From positions 434,001 to 498,000 of the forward strand of contig JASGHK010000004.1 of the NCBI GenBank assembly GCA_049841135.1: a stretch of 64,000 bases of DNA. Direction: 5' to 3'. Below the pieces are notes generated by a model. The model was not told the DNA's origin and made no database searches. It saw only the letters and a program-made list of their open reading frames with translations. Within the stretch, counting starts at the first letter, position 1; each line of letters opens with the position of its first letter. Source of the DNA: JACRCT01 sp049841135 (GTDB taxonomy: Bacteria; Myxococcota; Myxococcia; Myxococcales; UBA5297). The translations under genes and the position numbers were made by a program. Shown piece by piece: positions 44,165-53,766 of the stretch.

Positions 44165-44800
44165 TCAGGGGGCCGGGATCGTGTAGACCTCGGGGCCCAC
44201 CTCCACGCGTAGCGAGCCGTCGGCCAGCGGCAGCTCGCGGTGGTGGCGCCACAGGTCGTCGCCAGGAGTGGCGTCCAGGTGGCCGACCTCGACCAGGGTG
44301 TCGCCGACGCTACGGACGAGGAACTGGGCCCAGAGCAGCGTCTCCTGGCAGTAGCTCGAGCCGCTGCCACGGCAGGAGCCGTCGCTCTGGTAGTCCACGC
44401 CGACCCATCAGAGGCCTCTGGCGGAAGGCCCACGACTTCGAAGACGTCGTCGAATCGCCGCTCCTTCTCACCGGACGCCCCGAGCACCGCCAGGAACCGG
44501 CCGGATTCGCCGCCGAGGGTGCTGCGGACCATCTGGAGGTAGGCGACGCGTCCGCCCTCGCGCGCGCGCAGGTCCATGACCTCCCCCGAGGCCACCAGGG
44601 TCCACGCCTTCCCCTCCTCGCGCATGGAGAGCCCCTCGGGCCCGACCAGCCAGGTGCGCGTCCCCTCGACCAGCACCGCACCCACGCTGCCGACTTCCGC
44701 GCAGGCGTCATGGCCGTCCGCTCCGAAGGTACAGAGCTGGCTGGGGGGCCCCTCGTCGCCAACCGAGCTTGACGCTCACGGCGACCGTGCCGTCCGCGGG
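44165..44800 (-). CDS. hypothetical protein, 5' end unclear, frameshifts
   Basis: Reverse-strand pieces read DEGPPSQLCTFGADGHDACA, VGAVLVEGTRTWLVGPEGLS, EGKAWTLVASGEVMDLRARE and FDDVFEVVGLPPEASDG. After a frame change near 44405 they continue GVDYQSDGSCRGSGSSYCQE, LWAQFLVRSVGDTLVEVGHL and VEVGPEVYTIPAP plus stop. A possible first segment ADGTVAVSVKL in a third frame lies just after the upstream gene's stop. Family unknown; probably secreted with disulfides. Its 3' third is duplicated at 37932-38168. It may be degraded or mis-sequenced. Confidence 0.5.
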
Positions 44801-44810
44801 GAGGTCGTGC

Positions 44811-45395
44811 TCAGTTCACGATGCGCTCGATCATCCGCTGGCCGGTCCTGGGGTCGAGTCCGTGGATGTCGAGGTACGCCACGTCCCGGGGCTTTCGCAG
44901 CGACAGGTAGACGCTCTCCAGGACGGCGTCAGGCACCCGGGCCACCGTCGTGGTCGCCACGGCCCGGCACTGCCCCCGGGCGTCCTTGAAGGTGGTGAGC
45001 ACGATGTCGCGGGACAGCGCCTTGATCCTGACCCGCATCTGCGCCCCGGCCTGGCTGCGCGGCAGCTCCTCCTGCTCGGCGACCCCGTAGGCATACTCGC
45101 GCTCGGGAAGGTTGAGCCCGTGAGTCGTCACCGGCGAGTTCTCGAACTCCCGCCAGTAGGCGACCACCGGGTCCTTGCCCTCCGGGTTGCAGGCCGCGTC
45201 CAGCCGTATGCCGTAGTCGACGCGATTGCGGTCGTCGCTCTTGCTGACGAAGAAGACGGTCGGGACGTCGGTGGGGCCGAACTCCGGGTCGGCCGCACGG
45301 CTGCTCGCGCTGGGCATGCTCGCAAGCAACAAGGCCAGCAGCGCGAGGCCATGCCCAAAGGTCCTTCGAGGGCGGGCGCGAGCGATCGGGGACAT
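44811..45395 (-). CDS. exported DUF4833-like protein
   Basis: 194 residues from ATG 45395: MSPIARARPRRTFGHGLALL with ALLLASMPSASSRAAD is a signal peptide. The mature domain has VPTVFFVSKSDDRNRVDYGI, GKDPVVAYWREFENSPVTTH and YLSLRKPRDVAYLDIHGLD, which I associate with the DUF4833 family. An upstream in-frame extension to 45500 is encoded by a CATTCGCCG simple repeat and is unlikely to be translated. Periplasmic or secreted; function unknown. Confidence 0.7.
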   Translation of the reverse strand: MSPIARARPRRTFGHGLALLALLLASMPSASSRAADPEFGPTDVPTVFFVSKSDDRNRVDYGIRLDAACNPEGKDPVVAYWREFENSPVTTHGLNLPEREYAYGVAEQEELPRSQAGAQMRVRIKALSRDIVLTTFKDARGQCRAVATTTVARVPDAVLESVYLSLRKPRDVAYLDIHGLDPRTGQRMIERIVN

Positions 45396-45521
45396 GAGGA
45401 GGCCCTTTGCCCAGGAGTCTACGCATGCCCGCAGCCGCTGCCCTCCTGGCCGCTCGAACTCTGCGCCGCGTCTTCGCCGCATTCGCCGCATTCGCCGCAA
45501 GAGCTGGCGAGAGGATTGCCG

Positions 45522-48428
45522 TCACTTGTCGAGCTGCACCCGTTGCAGCTCGAAGGTCCGCTCCTTGCCCTCGCGGCTGGTGGTGAGCCTCACGGTGGTG
45601 CCCACGTCTCCTCGGACTCGGGGCACCACCTCTCCCGAGGTGAAGACGGGCGTGCCGTTCACCGCGACGATGCGATCCCCGACCTCGACACCGCCCTTTT
45701 CCGCCGGGCTGCCGGCCTCGACGTTGCCGACGTAGACCCCATCGTTCCGGTCGTCGAGTCCCATGCCAATCCGTCCTCTGGGCAGCTCATCCAGCACGAT
45801 GTCCCCAAGGTCGACCGCTTGCGACGAGCTGACGACGAGCGATCGCTCTGCCCAACGTTGCTCGGAATGCACCTGCACCAGGTACGTGCCGAAGCTCAGG
45901 TTCTCCACGCTGAACCGCCCATCTGAATCGCAGTCTTCGCTCGCGGTCGGTCGATCCTCGCCACCTCGCGGGACGACCCGTACCGCGCACCACTCCTTGA
46001 ACGGCGCCTTGGTCTTTCCGTCGAGAACGCGACCGACCACCTTCCCGGTGACACGGAGGACGACCTCGGTCTCGACCACGGTCCCGGACCGCACCTCGAC
46101 GACGGCGCTACCCGCCCCCAGTGAGTCGGTCGTCGCCGTCACGCGCGCGCGGCCAGCGCCGAGATCCTGCAGCTCAAACAGCGAACCCGCGAACTCAGCC
46201 TCTGCGTGGGCCGCAGTGCCCTCCAGCCCCTCCACCTTAAGCCTGAAGCCGGAGACTGGTTCGGCGCCGACCACTCGCCCTCGCAGCGTTCCCCCTGGGG
46301 CGAGGGTGATCACCAGCGAACGGGTCCCTTGCCGAACTGCCTTGGCCGTTGCCGATCGCCCACCATTCTGGGCCGTGACGGTGAGATTGCCTTCCACCTT
46401 GCTGGTGCCCTGGTGGACGACGAAGTGGCCGACCTCGTCCGACATACCCTGGAGCCAGCCCTCCACCCGGCCACGCTCAGGCTGAACGGATACCCAGGCT
46501 CCTTGGGAGGGAACGCCATCGGCTTCCATCACCGTGCCCTGCACCAGCACAGGCCCATCCTCGTCGTCGCGCCGCAGGGTCAAGTCGATCGTCTTTGTCT
46601 CGCCCGAGGCGATCTCTGCCATCTGGAATGCGGACGGGTCGTCGCGATTCGGGGTCGAGGAGCGCGCCCCGATGAAGAAATTGCCAGCAGGCAGCTCGAA
46701 GCGATACGTGCCGTCTGCTCCCACATCGACTCGCCACTCCCGCGTCCGGTGCTCAATCGTCCGCGCGAACACGATCGCGCCCTGGGCGGGGACCTTGCCT
46801 TCGGAGTCGGTGACCTTCCCTTGGAGTATTCCCAGCGCCTCCCCAGCAAGGTCGAGGTGGGCGACCTCTCCGGGTTTGACCTCGACGGACCCGTAGGCCG
46901 TGAGAAGCGGCGCCTCAGAGCTCGCGACGACCTGGGTCTCGCCTGAGCGCACTCCATCGAGCCGATAGTGCCCGGCGTCATCAGTCCGAGCTGCTGCGTC
47001 GTTACGACGGACGTGGACCAGCGCTCCCGCCACGGGCCTTCTGAGAGCGTCTGTCACCGTACCCTCGATCGAGCCCGCCGCCTCGAGCTCGAAGCTCGCA
47101 GCGAAGTTCCCTCCCGCTAGCAGGCCGATGTTGTCCCGCGACTCCGGCGAGAAGCCCTTGCTCGAGACGCGAACCGTGTAGAGCCCCATCGGAAGCTGCT
47201 CGGCCCGGTAGGCACCGGAGAGGTCGGTAGTGGATGTGGCAACCTTGGATCTCGTGCGCACATCGGTCACTTCGATGGATGCGTCCGCGATCGGTGCCTT
47301 GGAAGCAGCGGCAACGACCGTCCCGGCAATCGTTCCCTGCGGGCCCAGACGGATCTCGATCTCGGAGCGAGTCGCTCCTCGGCCCACGGCTACAACCTCC
47401 GAGAGGCTGCCGACCGAGCTTCCTTTGCGGGCAGAGAGCCAATATGCGCCGCCGGCCACCTCCATGGAGAACGCGCCCGTTGGCCCCGTGACCGCCGCGT
47501 AAGGCCTCTCGACCCGAGCCCGCCACCTGCCTTCAGCGCGAGCGGTGACCTCGGCTTCGGCGACCCCAGTGCCTGTGTCGTCGAGGACGCGCCCCGTGAC
47601 GAATGACGCGGGCCCGAGTTCGATCACCCACTCCGCTTGGCGTGGAACCTCGACGCGTTCTTGGCTCTCCGCATACCCGGTGGCTATCGCAGTGGCGTCG
47701 TACCACCCGCGAGCGAGGTCCTTGAAGATCACCACGCCTTTCGGGTCGCTGATTGCGACAGGCCTCTCCTCGGCTGGCAACCTGGACTCGTCCCCTTCCC
47801 CTCCCTCGATCTCCCAGACGTCCGCTTCGCTCAGCTCAGCGCGTAGCTCGAGAAATACCTCGGCGAGAGGGACAGGGTCGTTGTGCGGTTTCCCCACAAC
47901 TCGGCCGCGGAGCTCTGCGCCCCTGGAGAGCTCAACCGTGACCCGTGTGTCAGCGGCACCGGAGGGGCGGAGGGCGCGTACACGGCGTGGCGCGAAGCCT
48001 TCGGCATGCGCGGCGACAAGGTAGTCGCCCGGCTCCGCGGCAAGTGCGGCCATGCCCTGAGTAATCGGCGCCTTGCCTGCGGCTTGGAACTGCTGGTTCT
48101 GGAGGCGGTAGAGGCGTACCTCGCCACTGTCGAGCGGAACTCCTGCGTGGAGCACGAAGACCCGAATCGCGCCTTCGTCGGTCCGCGGCGACCTTGCGGT
48201 GACCTCCGCGCGCATTGGCGGCGCCGTCGTCTCGAGGCGTGCGGCGTCGAAAGCAAGCGCGACGGACGTCGACTCGGGCGTCCGCTCCCTGGACGAGAAA
48301 AGGAGCAGTGCTCCGACGACAGCCGCGACCACTCCCACGCCGGCAAGGCGCCGTGCCTTCAGGTTGTTCAAGGGCTCCCCACTGACCTGACCAGCCTCGC
48401 TGTCTCCGGTTTCCTCACCGCGTCGCAT
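45522..48428 (-). CDS. membrane-anchored carboxypeptidase-regulatory-repeat protein with C-terminal PDZ
   Basis: 968 residues from ATG 48428: a short basic start, then a membrane anchor (LAGVGVVAAVVGALLLFSS). About nine CarboxypepD_reg/CnaB-like beta domains follow, each with phrases such as GTVTDALRRPVAGALVHVRR or GKVTDSEGKVPAQGAIVFAR. The last ~85 residues are a PDZ domain (GRIGMGLDDRNDGVYVGNVE, GVEVGDRIVAVNGTPV). No protease domain is present. It probably presents the repeats and PDZ outside the membrane to bind partners. The open frame continues upstream into yfaP scrap DNA, which is not part of the gene. Confidence 0.82.
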   Translation of the reverse strand: MRRGEETGDSEAGQVSGEPLNNLKARRLAGVGVVAAVVGALLLFSSRERTPESTSVALAFDAARLETTAPPMRAEVTARSPRTDEGAIRVFVLHAGVPLDSGEVRLYRLQNQQFQAAGKAPITQGMAALAAEPGDYLVAAHAEGFAPRRVRALRPSGAADTRVTVELSRGAELRGRVVGKPHNDPVPLAEVFLELRAELSEADVWEIEGGEGDESRLPAEERPVAISDPKGVVIFKDLARGWYDATAIATGYAESQERVEVPRQAEWVIELGPASFVTGRVLDDTGTGVAEAEVTARAEGRWRARVERPYAAVTGPTGAFSMEVAGGAYWLSARKGSSVGSLSEVVAVGRGATRSEIEIRLGPQGTIAGTVVAAASKAPIADASIEVTDVRTRSKVATSTTDLSGAYRAEQLPMGLYTVRVSSKGFSPESRDNIGLLAGGNFAASFELEAAGSIEGTVTDALRRPVAGALVHVRRNDAAARTDDAGHYRLDGVRSGETQVVASSEAPLLTAYGSVEVKPGEVAHLDLAGEALGILQGKVTDSEGKVPAQGAIVFARTIEHRTREWRVDVGADGTYRFELPAGNFFIGARSSTPNRDDPSAFQMAEIASGETKTIDLTLRRDDEDGPVLVQGTVMEADGVPSQGAWVSVQPERGRVEGWLQGMSDEVGHFVVHQGTSKVEGNLTVTAQNGGRSATAKAVRQGTRSLVITLAPGGTLRGRVVGAEPVSGFRLKVEGLEGTAAHAEAEFAGSLFELQDLGAGRARVTATTDSLGAGSAVVEVRSGTVVETEVVLRVTGKVVGRVLDGKTKAPFKEWCAVRVVPRGGEDRPTASEDCDSDGRFSVENLSFGTYLVQVHSEQRWAERSLVVSSSQAVDLGDIVLDELPRGRIGMGLDDRNDGVYVGNVEAGSPAEKGGVEVGDRIVAVNGTPVFTSGEVVPRVRGDVGTTVRLTTSREGKERTFELQRVQLDK

Positions 48429-48480
48429 TCTACGGTGCCGCCTCCCGAGTGATCTCGCTCGCTTGCATCCAATGACCGAG

Positions 48481-48700
48481 CCAACTACGACCAGGTGCGC
48501 ATCTTCGCCAACGTGGCGCCGACGGGCCTGCGGCCGCGCCGCGCAGACCGACGCCAACGTCGAGTTCACCATCACCTTGACCCAAGAGGGCGAGACGCGT
48601 GGAGCAGCCGGCGGAGTGACGCCCGGGATGGACGGCACCCGGCTCCTGGCCCTGCTGAAGGTTGGATCGGTCTTCTGACATCCGGCAGGCACTGGACCTC
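48481..48700 (+). pseudogene. compressed fragment of the yfaP-like gene with 3' flank
   Basis: Consecutive blocks match 31412-31447, 31664-31695, 31741-31770 and 31791-31883, with the intervening DNA deleted (RRADRRQRR-type shift; GVTPGMDGTRLLALL reading of the flank). The match continues past the yfaP stop and ends at about the position where the 26-bp repeat begins in the first locus. Thus this copy appears to show the junction without the cassette. Confidence 0.78.
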
Positions 48701-48719
48701 GGGCCGAGGTCATCGCGGG

Positions 48720-49206
48720 CTACGGCCCGTGGTCTGCCAGACGCTCCACGAGCCGGTGCCACCACTCCTGAGCAAGTTCCGGCGCCTCCGCCGTTGGCCG
48801 GGCATGGTGAACGACTGCCCACATCCGTCCCAAGCGATACTCACGCCGGGTCGAGCGCCGATCGAGGTCCGGCTCGTGGACGACCTCGATGATGGTGTCT
48901 GGAGCGGCGCACCTGCGGGCCAGCGCCTCGATGCAGATGCGCGCTTGCTGGGCCGCGAGTCGATCCCACCTCGGGTAGAAGATGGCGAACCTCACGTCGG
49001 CGTAGAGGCCCTCGTCGTCGAAGGTCGCATCGGCGGCGTGGCCGGCGCAGACGGACACGACCTGCGTGCCGTGCTCGAAGGCGAGGTCGTTCAGACGCTG
49101 CACGACGGCCAGTTCGAGCTTCGGCATCCACCTCGTACACCCGCCACCGGCTCGTTTCGGGCGAGCGCAGGCGCACGAGGCGGCTTGCAGTGCGGCGCAG
49201 TTCCAT
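48720..49206 (-). CDS. hypothetical protein (one frameshift)
   Basis: Starts MELRRTASRLVRLRSPETSR behind GGAGG. It continues WRVYEVDAE, changes frame near 49118 and resumes LELAVVQRLNDLAFEHGTQV, DDEGLYADVRFAIFYPRWDR, DTIIEVVHEPDLDRRSTRRE and PELAQEWWHRLVERLADHGP. Restoring AG at GAAGCTC gives VDAEELELAVVQ and a ~162-residue protein. No signal peptide; no family recognised. Confidence 0.6.
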
Positions 49207-49227
49207 CTTCGGCCTCCTTTTCAGCCC

Positions 49228-49272
49228 GCGTTTCGAGGTCGGCAGCTTCCCTATGGAACAGCCGCTGGAGTG
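49228..49272 (+). pseudogene. third yfaP 3'-end scrap
   Basis: Forty-five bases (FEVGSFPMEQPLE reading) match the last codons and stop region of the yfaP-like gene at 31769-31813. Too short to be coding. Confidence 0.6.
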
Positions 49273-49275
49273 TCT

Positions 49276-50980
49276 TCACAGGAAGCTGAACGGCGTCGGC
49301 AGGCGCGGGTACGGTTCCGGCGGGTCGACTCGCCGGCGCAGGAGCGGCGCATCGCGGTCGGCGTCGCGGTCGACCTCGCGGCAGGCGCGCTCGTCGCCGT
49401 CGAGGCACCGCAGGGTCAGCTCCGGCCGCACTTGGCGGGCGCCCACGAGGTCGCAGCCGCGCCGCTCGCCCTTGTCGCAGGCTGCGCGGAAGGCCTTCGC
49501 CGCAGCCTCGTCCGCGCCGGCCCCGCGGCGCCACATGACCTCGAGCCCCAGGCGCAGGCACCCGTCCGCGCTCCCCGCCTGGCAGCCGCGGGTCAGCAGC
49601 TGCAGCGCCCGCTCGGGATCGCTCTCTCGCACTCGCCGCGCCAGCTCGGTGCAGCCCTTGGCGCTCGAGCCGTCGCAGGCCCGGGCCAGCATCGCGTCCG
49701 CGTCGTTATGGAGGGCCACGACGTCGAGGGCGAGGCCGTAGTCGGCGCAGGCGTCGGCCAGCCCGCCTTCACAGCCCTTCTTCAAGGGCGCGAACGTGGC
49801 GCTCGCTCGGGGTCACGGCCTCCTGCTCCAGGCGCTTGAGGCCCACCTGGTGGCAGGCCGCGAAGTCCCCGCGGTCGCAAGCGGCGGCGCACCGGCCGAC
49901 GTTGCCGGTCCGGCACGGCGAATAGAACCCGGCAGCGATCCGCTGGCCCCACGGCAGCAGGAAGAGCGCCACGGCGAGGCCGGCGAACCACTTGCCGCGG
50001 CGGACGAGCGCCGGCTGCTCCTCGTTGGCGGGGGCCATGGCCAGCGTCGCGCCCAGCACCGCCCCGGACAGCAGCCCCGCGAAGTGGATGACGTAGCTGA
50101 AGAAGAGCGCCGAGGGGACGACGAACGCGGCCCAGCCCAGGACCTTGATGCGCCCGCGCCAGCCGGCGACCTTCTCCGCTCGCGCCTGGCGGAACTTGCC
50201 TGCGAGGACCATGGCCGTCAGGCCGAAGACGCACCCCGACGAGCCGGCCGCCAGCGAGTGCTCGCCCACCAGCAGCGTGCAGGCGAGACCTCCGGCGAGC
50301 GCGAAGGTCATGAAGGCGAAGGCGGTCCGCCCCAGGCCGAACAAGGCGATGGCCGCCCAGCCGTACACGACCAGGCCTTCCGCGTTCGACAGCAGATGCC
50401 CCAGATCGAAGTGGAGGAAGCTCGCGGTGACCAGGCGGTACAGCTCCCCCGGCGCCGGCCAGCCGCGCACGCCGCCCAGCTCCTCCACCTCGACCGTCGT
50501 CCTCCCGGAGAGCGCATAGAGCGTCACCATCAGCGCCAGCAGCCCGGCGATGGGCGCCAGCACCGGCGAGCGGCTCGAGGCCGGCGGCGGATTCACCAGA
50601 TCGCTCTCGGACGGCTTCTCCGGGCTGGCGTCCGCGCCCGGGGTCGCCGCGGTCTCGGCCGGCGGCGCGGGCTCGGCTGGAGTCGAGGCGGCGCCATCGT
50701 CCTCCGGCGAGCCTGCCTTCCACTCCTCCTCGGCGATCTCCGGAGCCTCCTGCTGCTCCTGCATGAAGGCACCGAGCAGGTCCTGGGCCCGCTCGACCTG
50801 GTCAGTAGGGACCTCGACCTTGAGCAGGAACGCGAAGTTGGCGGCGCCCAGCAGCGCGGCGTTGCGCGACCCCAGCATCCGCGGGGTCAGCCCGTTCTTC
50901 TCGAGCAGGTCGGCGGCGATCTCCGTCTCGACCTGGTCGTGGGATTCGAAGACGACCTCGAAGCTCTCAGCGTCGCTCAC
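49276..50980 (-). CDS. DUF2007-rhomboid protease-Sel1 repeat fusion (one frameshift)
   Basis: About 568 residues from GTG 50980 (GGAGGGG upstream; an ATG further up gives 14 more residues). Order: DUF2007-like domain (SFEVVFESHDQVETEIAADL), acidic Pro-rich linker, six-helix rhomboid domain with catalytic Ser in AAGSSGCVFGLTAM and His in SYVIHFAGLLSGAVLG, and a C-terminal Cys-rich Sel1-type repeat region. The repeats include KKGCEGGLADACADYGLAL, RACDGSSAKGCTELARRV and RGCQAGSADGCLRLGLEV. Frame change near 49785 between rhomboid tail and repeats. It would cleave membrane proteins; the Sel1 part may recruit substrates. Fusion across the frameshift is inferred. Confidence 0.8.
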
Positions 50981-51139
50981 GTGGGCCCCTCCGCGAGATC
51001 CAGCACTCGGCTTCGCCATCCTCGCCTCAGGCCTCTTCGAACTCAACGGCTCCGGCTGATCAGGCGCTCGGTCCAAGACGGCGCAACTTCTCGCCTTTTC
51101 GTCGGATAATCCTCTCCACACGCTTCCGAGGGTACGCCA

Positions 51140-51811
51140 ATGACCAACAAAATCGGCAACGTTTTCCATGGCTTGGGACGCGTTCTCGCCCACGAGGCAA
51201 GGGAAGTCGCCAAGGCGGTCAAGGACGTCGACAAGGCGCACGACGCCGGCAAGCCCATCGGTCCCGCCCTCAAGAACGCCGCCCTCGAGGTCAAAGACTC
51301 CTTCACCGACATCGGCGGCGCCTCCATCGGCTTCGCCGAGATGATGGGCCTGAAGTACTCGGTCAAGCCCTACCAGTTCCAGGTCTCGCCAGGGCTGACC
51401 CGCGGCTCGCGCCTGGAAGGCGGCCAGATGGAGGACTTGAAGGCCCGCGGCTTCAAGGGCGTGGTCAACCTCTGCGCCGAGAACGACATGGATTCGGCGG
51501 GCGCCCAGAAGAACGGCCTCAACGCGCTCCACCTGAACATCATCGACAACACCGCGCCTACCGAGGCGCAAATGCTGGCCTTTTTGAACTTTGCGAAGGA
51601 TCCCGCGAACCAGCCCTGCTACGTCCACTGCGAGGCCGGCAAGGGCCGCACCGGCGTGGCCACCGCCTGCTACCGGATGGCGGTGGAGGGCTGGTCGGCG
51701 GAGAAGGCCATCGCCGAGGCCAAGACCTTCGGCCTCGCCATCCCCGAGCAGATCGACTTCCTCGAGAAGTTCGGCGCCGACCTGGCTTCGGGCAAGCTCA
51801 CCGTTCCCTAA
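51140..51811 (+). CDS. dual-specificity/tyrosine phosphatase-like protein
   Basis: A 223-residue cytoplasmic protein with the protein tyrosine phosphatase signature HCEAGKGRTG (Cys nucleophile and Arg present). An upstream general-acid region candidate is NIIDNTAPTEAQ. FQVSPGLTRGSRLEGGQMED and GFKGVVNLCAEND match the dual-specificity/PTP-like fold. The N-terminal ~75 residues are helical and unassigned. It probably dephosphorylates Tyr/Ser/Thr or inositol-phosphate substrates. GGATAAT about 25 bases upstream could be a -10 element; no clear -35. Confidence 0.87.
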   Translation: MTNKIGNVFHGLGRVLAHEAREVAKAVKDVDKAHDAGKPIGPALKNAALEVKDSFTDIGGASIGFAEMMGLKYSVKPYQFQVSPGLTRGSRLEGGQMEDLKARGFKGVVNLCAENDMDSAGAQKNGLNALHLNIIDNTAPTEAQMLAFLNFAKDPANQPCYVHCEAGKGRTGVATACYRMAVEGWSAEKAIAEAKTFGLAIPEQIDFLEKFGADLASGKLTVP

Positions 51812-51920
51812 CGGTCGCTTCCCAAATCTGACGGGAACCTGTAAAGGTTTTCCTTCAACACACGGCTTTGGTTCGGTCGCTGTCGCTCTTCCCTCCGAAC
51901 CAGAGTCTTCAACGCACGCT

Positions 51921-51941
51921 CGCCCCCGGCCGTCGGGGGCG
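51921..51941 (+). promoter_or_regulatory. 8-bp GC hairpin ahead of lipoprotein start
   Basis: CGCCCCCG, five bases, CGGGGGCG. The stem ends 21 bases before the ATG at 51963, so it lies in the leader of the Cys-rich lipoprotein mRNA. There is no T-tract after it; a translation-affecting or mRNA-protecting hairpin is possible. Confidence 0.5.
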
Positions 51942-51962
51942 AACTCATTCCGAGGTAACGCA

Positions 51963-53690
51963 ATGAAGCTCCGTTTCTTGTCTCACCTGGCAGCCGCGTC
52001 CCTGATGGTCGTCGGCCTCGCCGGCTGTCCCGGCCCCGCCACCAACGACCCCGACACTGGCGGCGCAACCAAGGACACCGGCGTCGAGAAGAAGGACTCC
52101 GGGACCGCCAATCCCTGCGGCAACGGCACCATCGACGGCAACGAGCAGTGCGATGGCGACGCCCTCAACAGCAAGACCTGCGTCACTGAAGGCTTTGGCG
52201 GTGGCAACCTCGGCTGCAAGAGCAACTGCACCTTCAACTTCAGCAACTGCACCCCGGGCGCCAACTGCGGCAACAGCGCCATCGACAGCAACGAGCAGTG
52301 CGACAAGGCCAACCTCAACAACAAGACCTGCCAGACCGAGGGCTTCGCCAGCGGCAGCCTGACCTGCAACGACAACTGCTCGCTCAACACCAGCGCTTGC
52401 GTCGGGGCCGTCGTCCTCGAGGACGACGACACGACCTGCGCCGACGGCGTCGACAACGACGGGAACGGCAAGAAGGACTGCGAAGACACCAACTGCTGCG
52501 ACAACGGCCCCAAGCAGGGCATCAGCGTCTGCGACCAGACCTGCGGCCAGCTCGTGCGCGCTGACGCGGGCCCCGTGGCCAAGCCCGACGGCTCGGTGGT
52601 CGTGACTGGCGACGCCGGTGGCACCAAGGAGACCACCGACGACCTCTGCAAGGACGGCATCGACAACGACGGCGACGGCTACACCGACTGCGCCGACCAC
52701 GACTGCTGCAAGTTCGGCGTTCCGGCCGACGGCATCACCGTTTGCACTGCCCCCACCTGCGGCGGCGGCGTGCGCGATGCCGGCGGCTTGGTCAAGTTCG
52801 ACGCCGGCGACACCAAGGAGAACACCGACGACCTCTGCAAGGACGGCATCGACAACGACGGCGACGGCCACAGCGACTGCGACGACTACGACTGCTGCAA
52901 GTACGGCGTGCCCGCCCAGGGCATCAACGTCTGCACTGCCGGCACCTGCGGCGGCGGCACGCGCGACGCCGGCACCGTCGCCCCGAAGGACGCCGGCTCG
53001 ACCGGCCCGAACGAGACCACCGACGACCTGTGCAAGGACGGCATCGACAACGACGGCGACACCTTCACCGACTGCGACGACTTCGACTGCTGCAAGTACG
53101 GCGTGCCCGCCCAGGGCATCAACGTCTGCACTGCCGGCACCTGCGGCGGCGGCACGCGCGACGCCGGCACCGTCGCGCCGGGCAGGGACGCCTCGCTCCC
53201 CGAGAACACCGACGAGCTGTGCAAGGACGGCATCGACAACAACGGCAACACCTACATCGACTGCGCTGACTACAGCTGCTGCCGGCCGGGCACCGACGGC
53301 GGCGTGGCACCGGGCGTCACCGTGTGTGCGCCCATCACCTGCCAGGGCCCCGGCAAGATGCCCGAGGACACGCAGGCGACCTGCAGCGACGGCAAGGACA
53401 ACGACGGCAACAAGAAGTTTGACTGCAACGACCCGGGCTGCTGCCGCCCCGGCACCGACGGCGGCATGCTGCCGGGCCTGACCTGCGAGTTTGGAAGCTG
53501 CGCTGGCCCCGGCCGCGAGGTCACGTCCGCCGCGACCGCGAACGATGAGTGTTCTGATGGCCTCGACAACAACGGCAATACTTTCACCGACTGCGCCGAC
53601 TTCGACTGCTGCCGCAACGGCGTGCCTGCCCCTGGCGTCACCACCGCGTGCAAGAACGACGGCACCGGCAAGTGCGTTGCCGGCCCGTAG
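51963..53690 (+). CDS. Cys-rich, Asp-rich repeat lipoprotein
   Basis: 575 residues. Signal peptide MKLRFLSHLAAASLMVVGLAGCPG has a lipobox. Two N-terminal CGNGTIDGNEQCDGD-type domains (DUF4215-like) are followed by about seven repeats of the form DLCKDGIDNDGDGYTDCADHDCC. In these, DxDxDG resembles calcium-binding thrombospondin-3 or EF-hand-like loops and paired cysteines form disulfides. It is probably a calcium-dependent surface lipoprotein. Repeats 4 and 5 are nearly identical at DNA level. Followed by a strong terminator. Confidence 0.85.
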   Translation: MKLRFLSHLAAASLMVVGLAGCPGPATNDPDTGGATKDTGVEKKDSGTANPCGNGTIDGNEQCDGDALNSKTCVTEGFGGGNLGCKSNCTFNFSNCTPGANCGNSAIDSNEQCDKANLNNKTCQTEGFASGSLTCNDNCSLNTSACVGAVVLEDDDTTCADGVDNDGNGKKDCEDTNCCDNGPKQGISVCDQTCGQLVRADAGPVAKPDGSVVVTGDAGGTKETTDDLCKDGIDNDGDGYTDCADHDCCKFGVPADGITVCTAPTCGGGVRDAGGLVKFDAGDTKENTDDLCKDGIDNDGDGHSDCDDYDCCKYGVPAQGINVCTAGTCGGGTRDAGTVAPKDAGSTGPNETTDDLCKDGIDNDGDTFTDCDDFDCCKYGVPAQGINVCTAGTCGGGTRDAGTVAPGRDASLPENTDELCKDGIDNNGNTYIDCADYSCCRPGTDGGVAPGVTVCAPITCQGPGKMPEDTQATCSDGKDNDGNKKFDCNDPGCCRPGTDGGMLPGLTCEFGSCAGPGREVTSAATANDECSDGLDNNGNTFTDCADFDCCRNGVPAPGVTTACKNDGTGKCVAGP

Positions 53691-53716
53691 TCGTCTCTTG
53701 AAGTTCGCTGAATCCT

Positions 53717-53760
53717 GAGCGGGGCGGCCCCTCCAAGGGCCGCCCCGCTCTTCTTTTCTC
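53717..53760 (+). terminator. rho-independent terminator
   Basis: A perfect 14-base stem (GAGCGGGGCGGCCC / GGGCCGCCCCGCTC) with loop CTCCAA is followed by TTCTTTTCTC. It ends transcription of the Cys-rich lipoprotein gene. The convergent gene on the other strand stops at 53767. Confidence 0.92.
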
Positions 53761-53766
53761 TACAGG

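Noticed and set aside
48429..48713. 95-residue N-terminal extension of the repeat/PDZ protein
   Set aside because: The extension reads antisense through yfaP scrap DNA; the internal ATG at 48428 directly precedes the membrane anchor.
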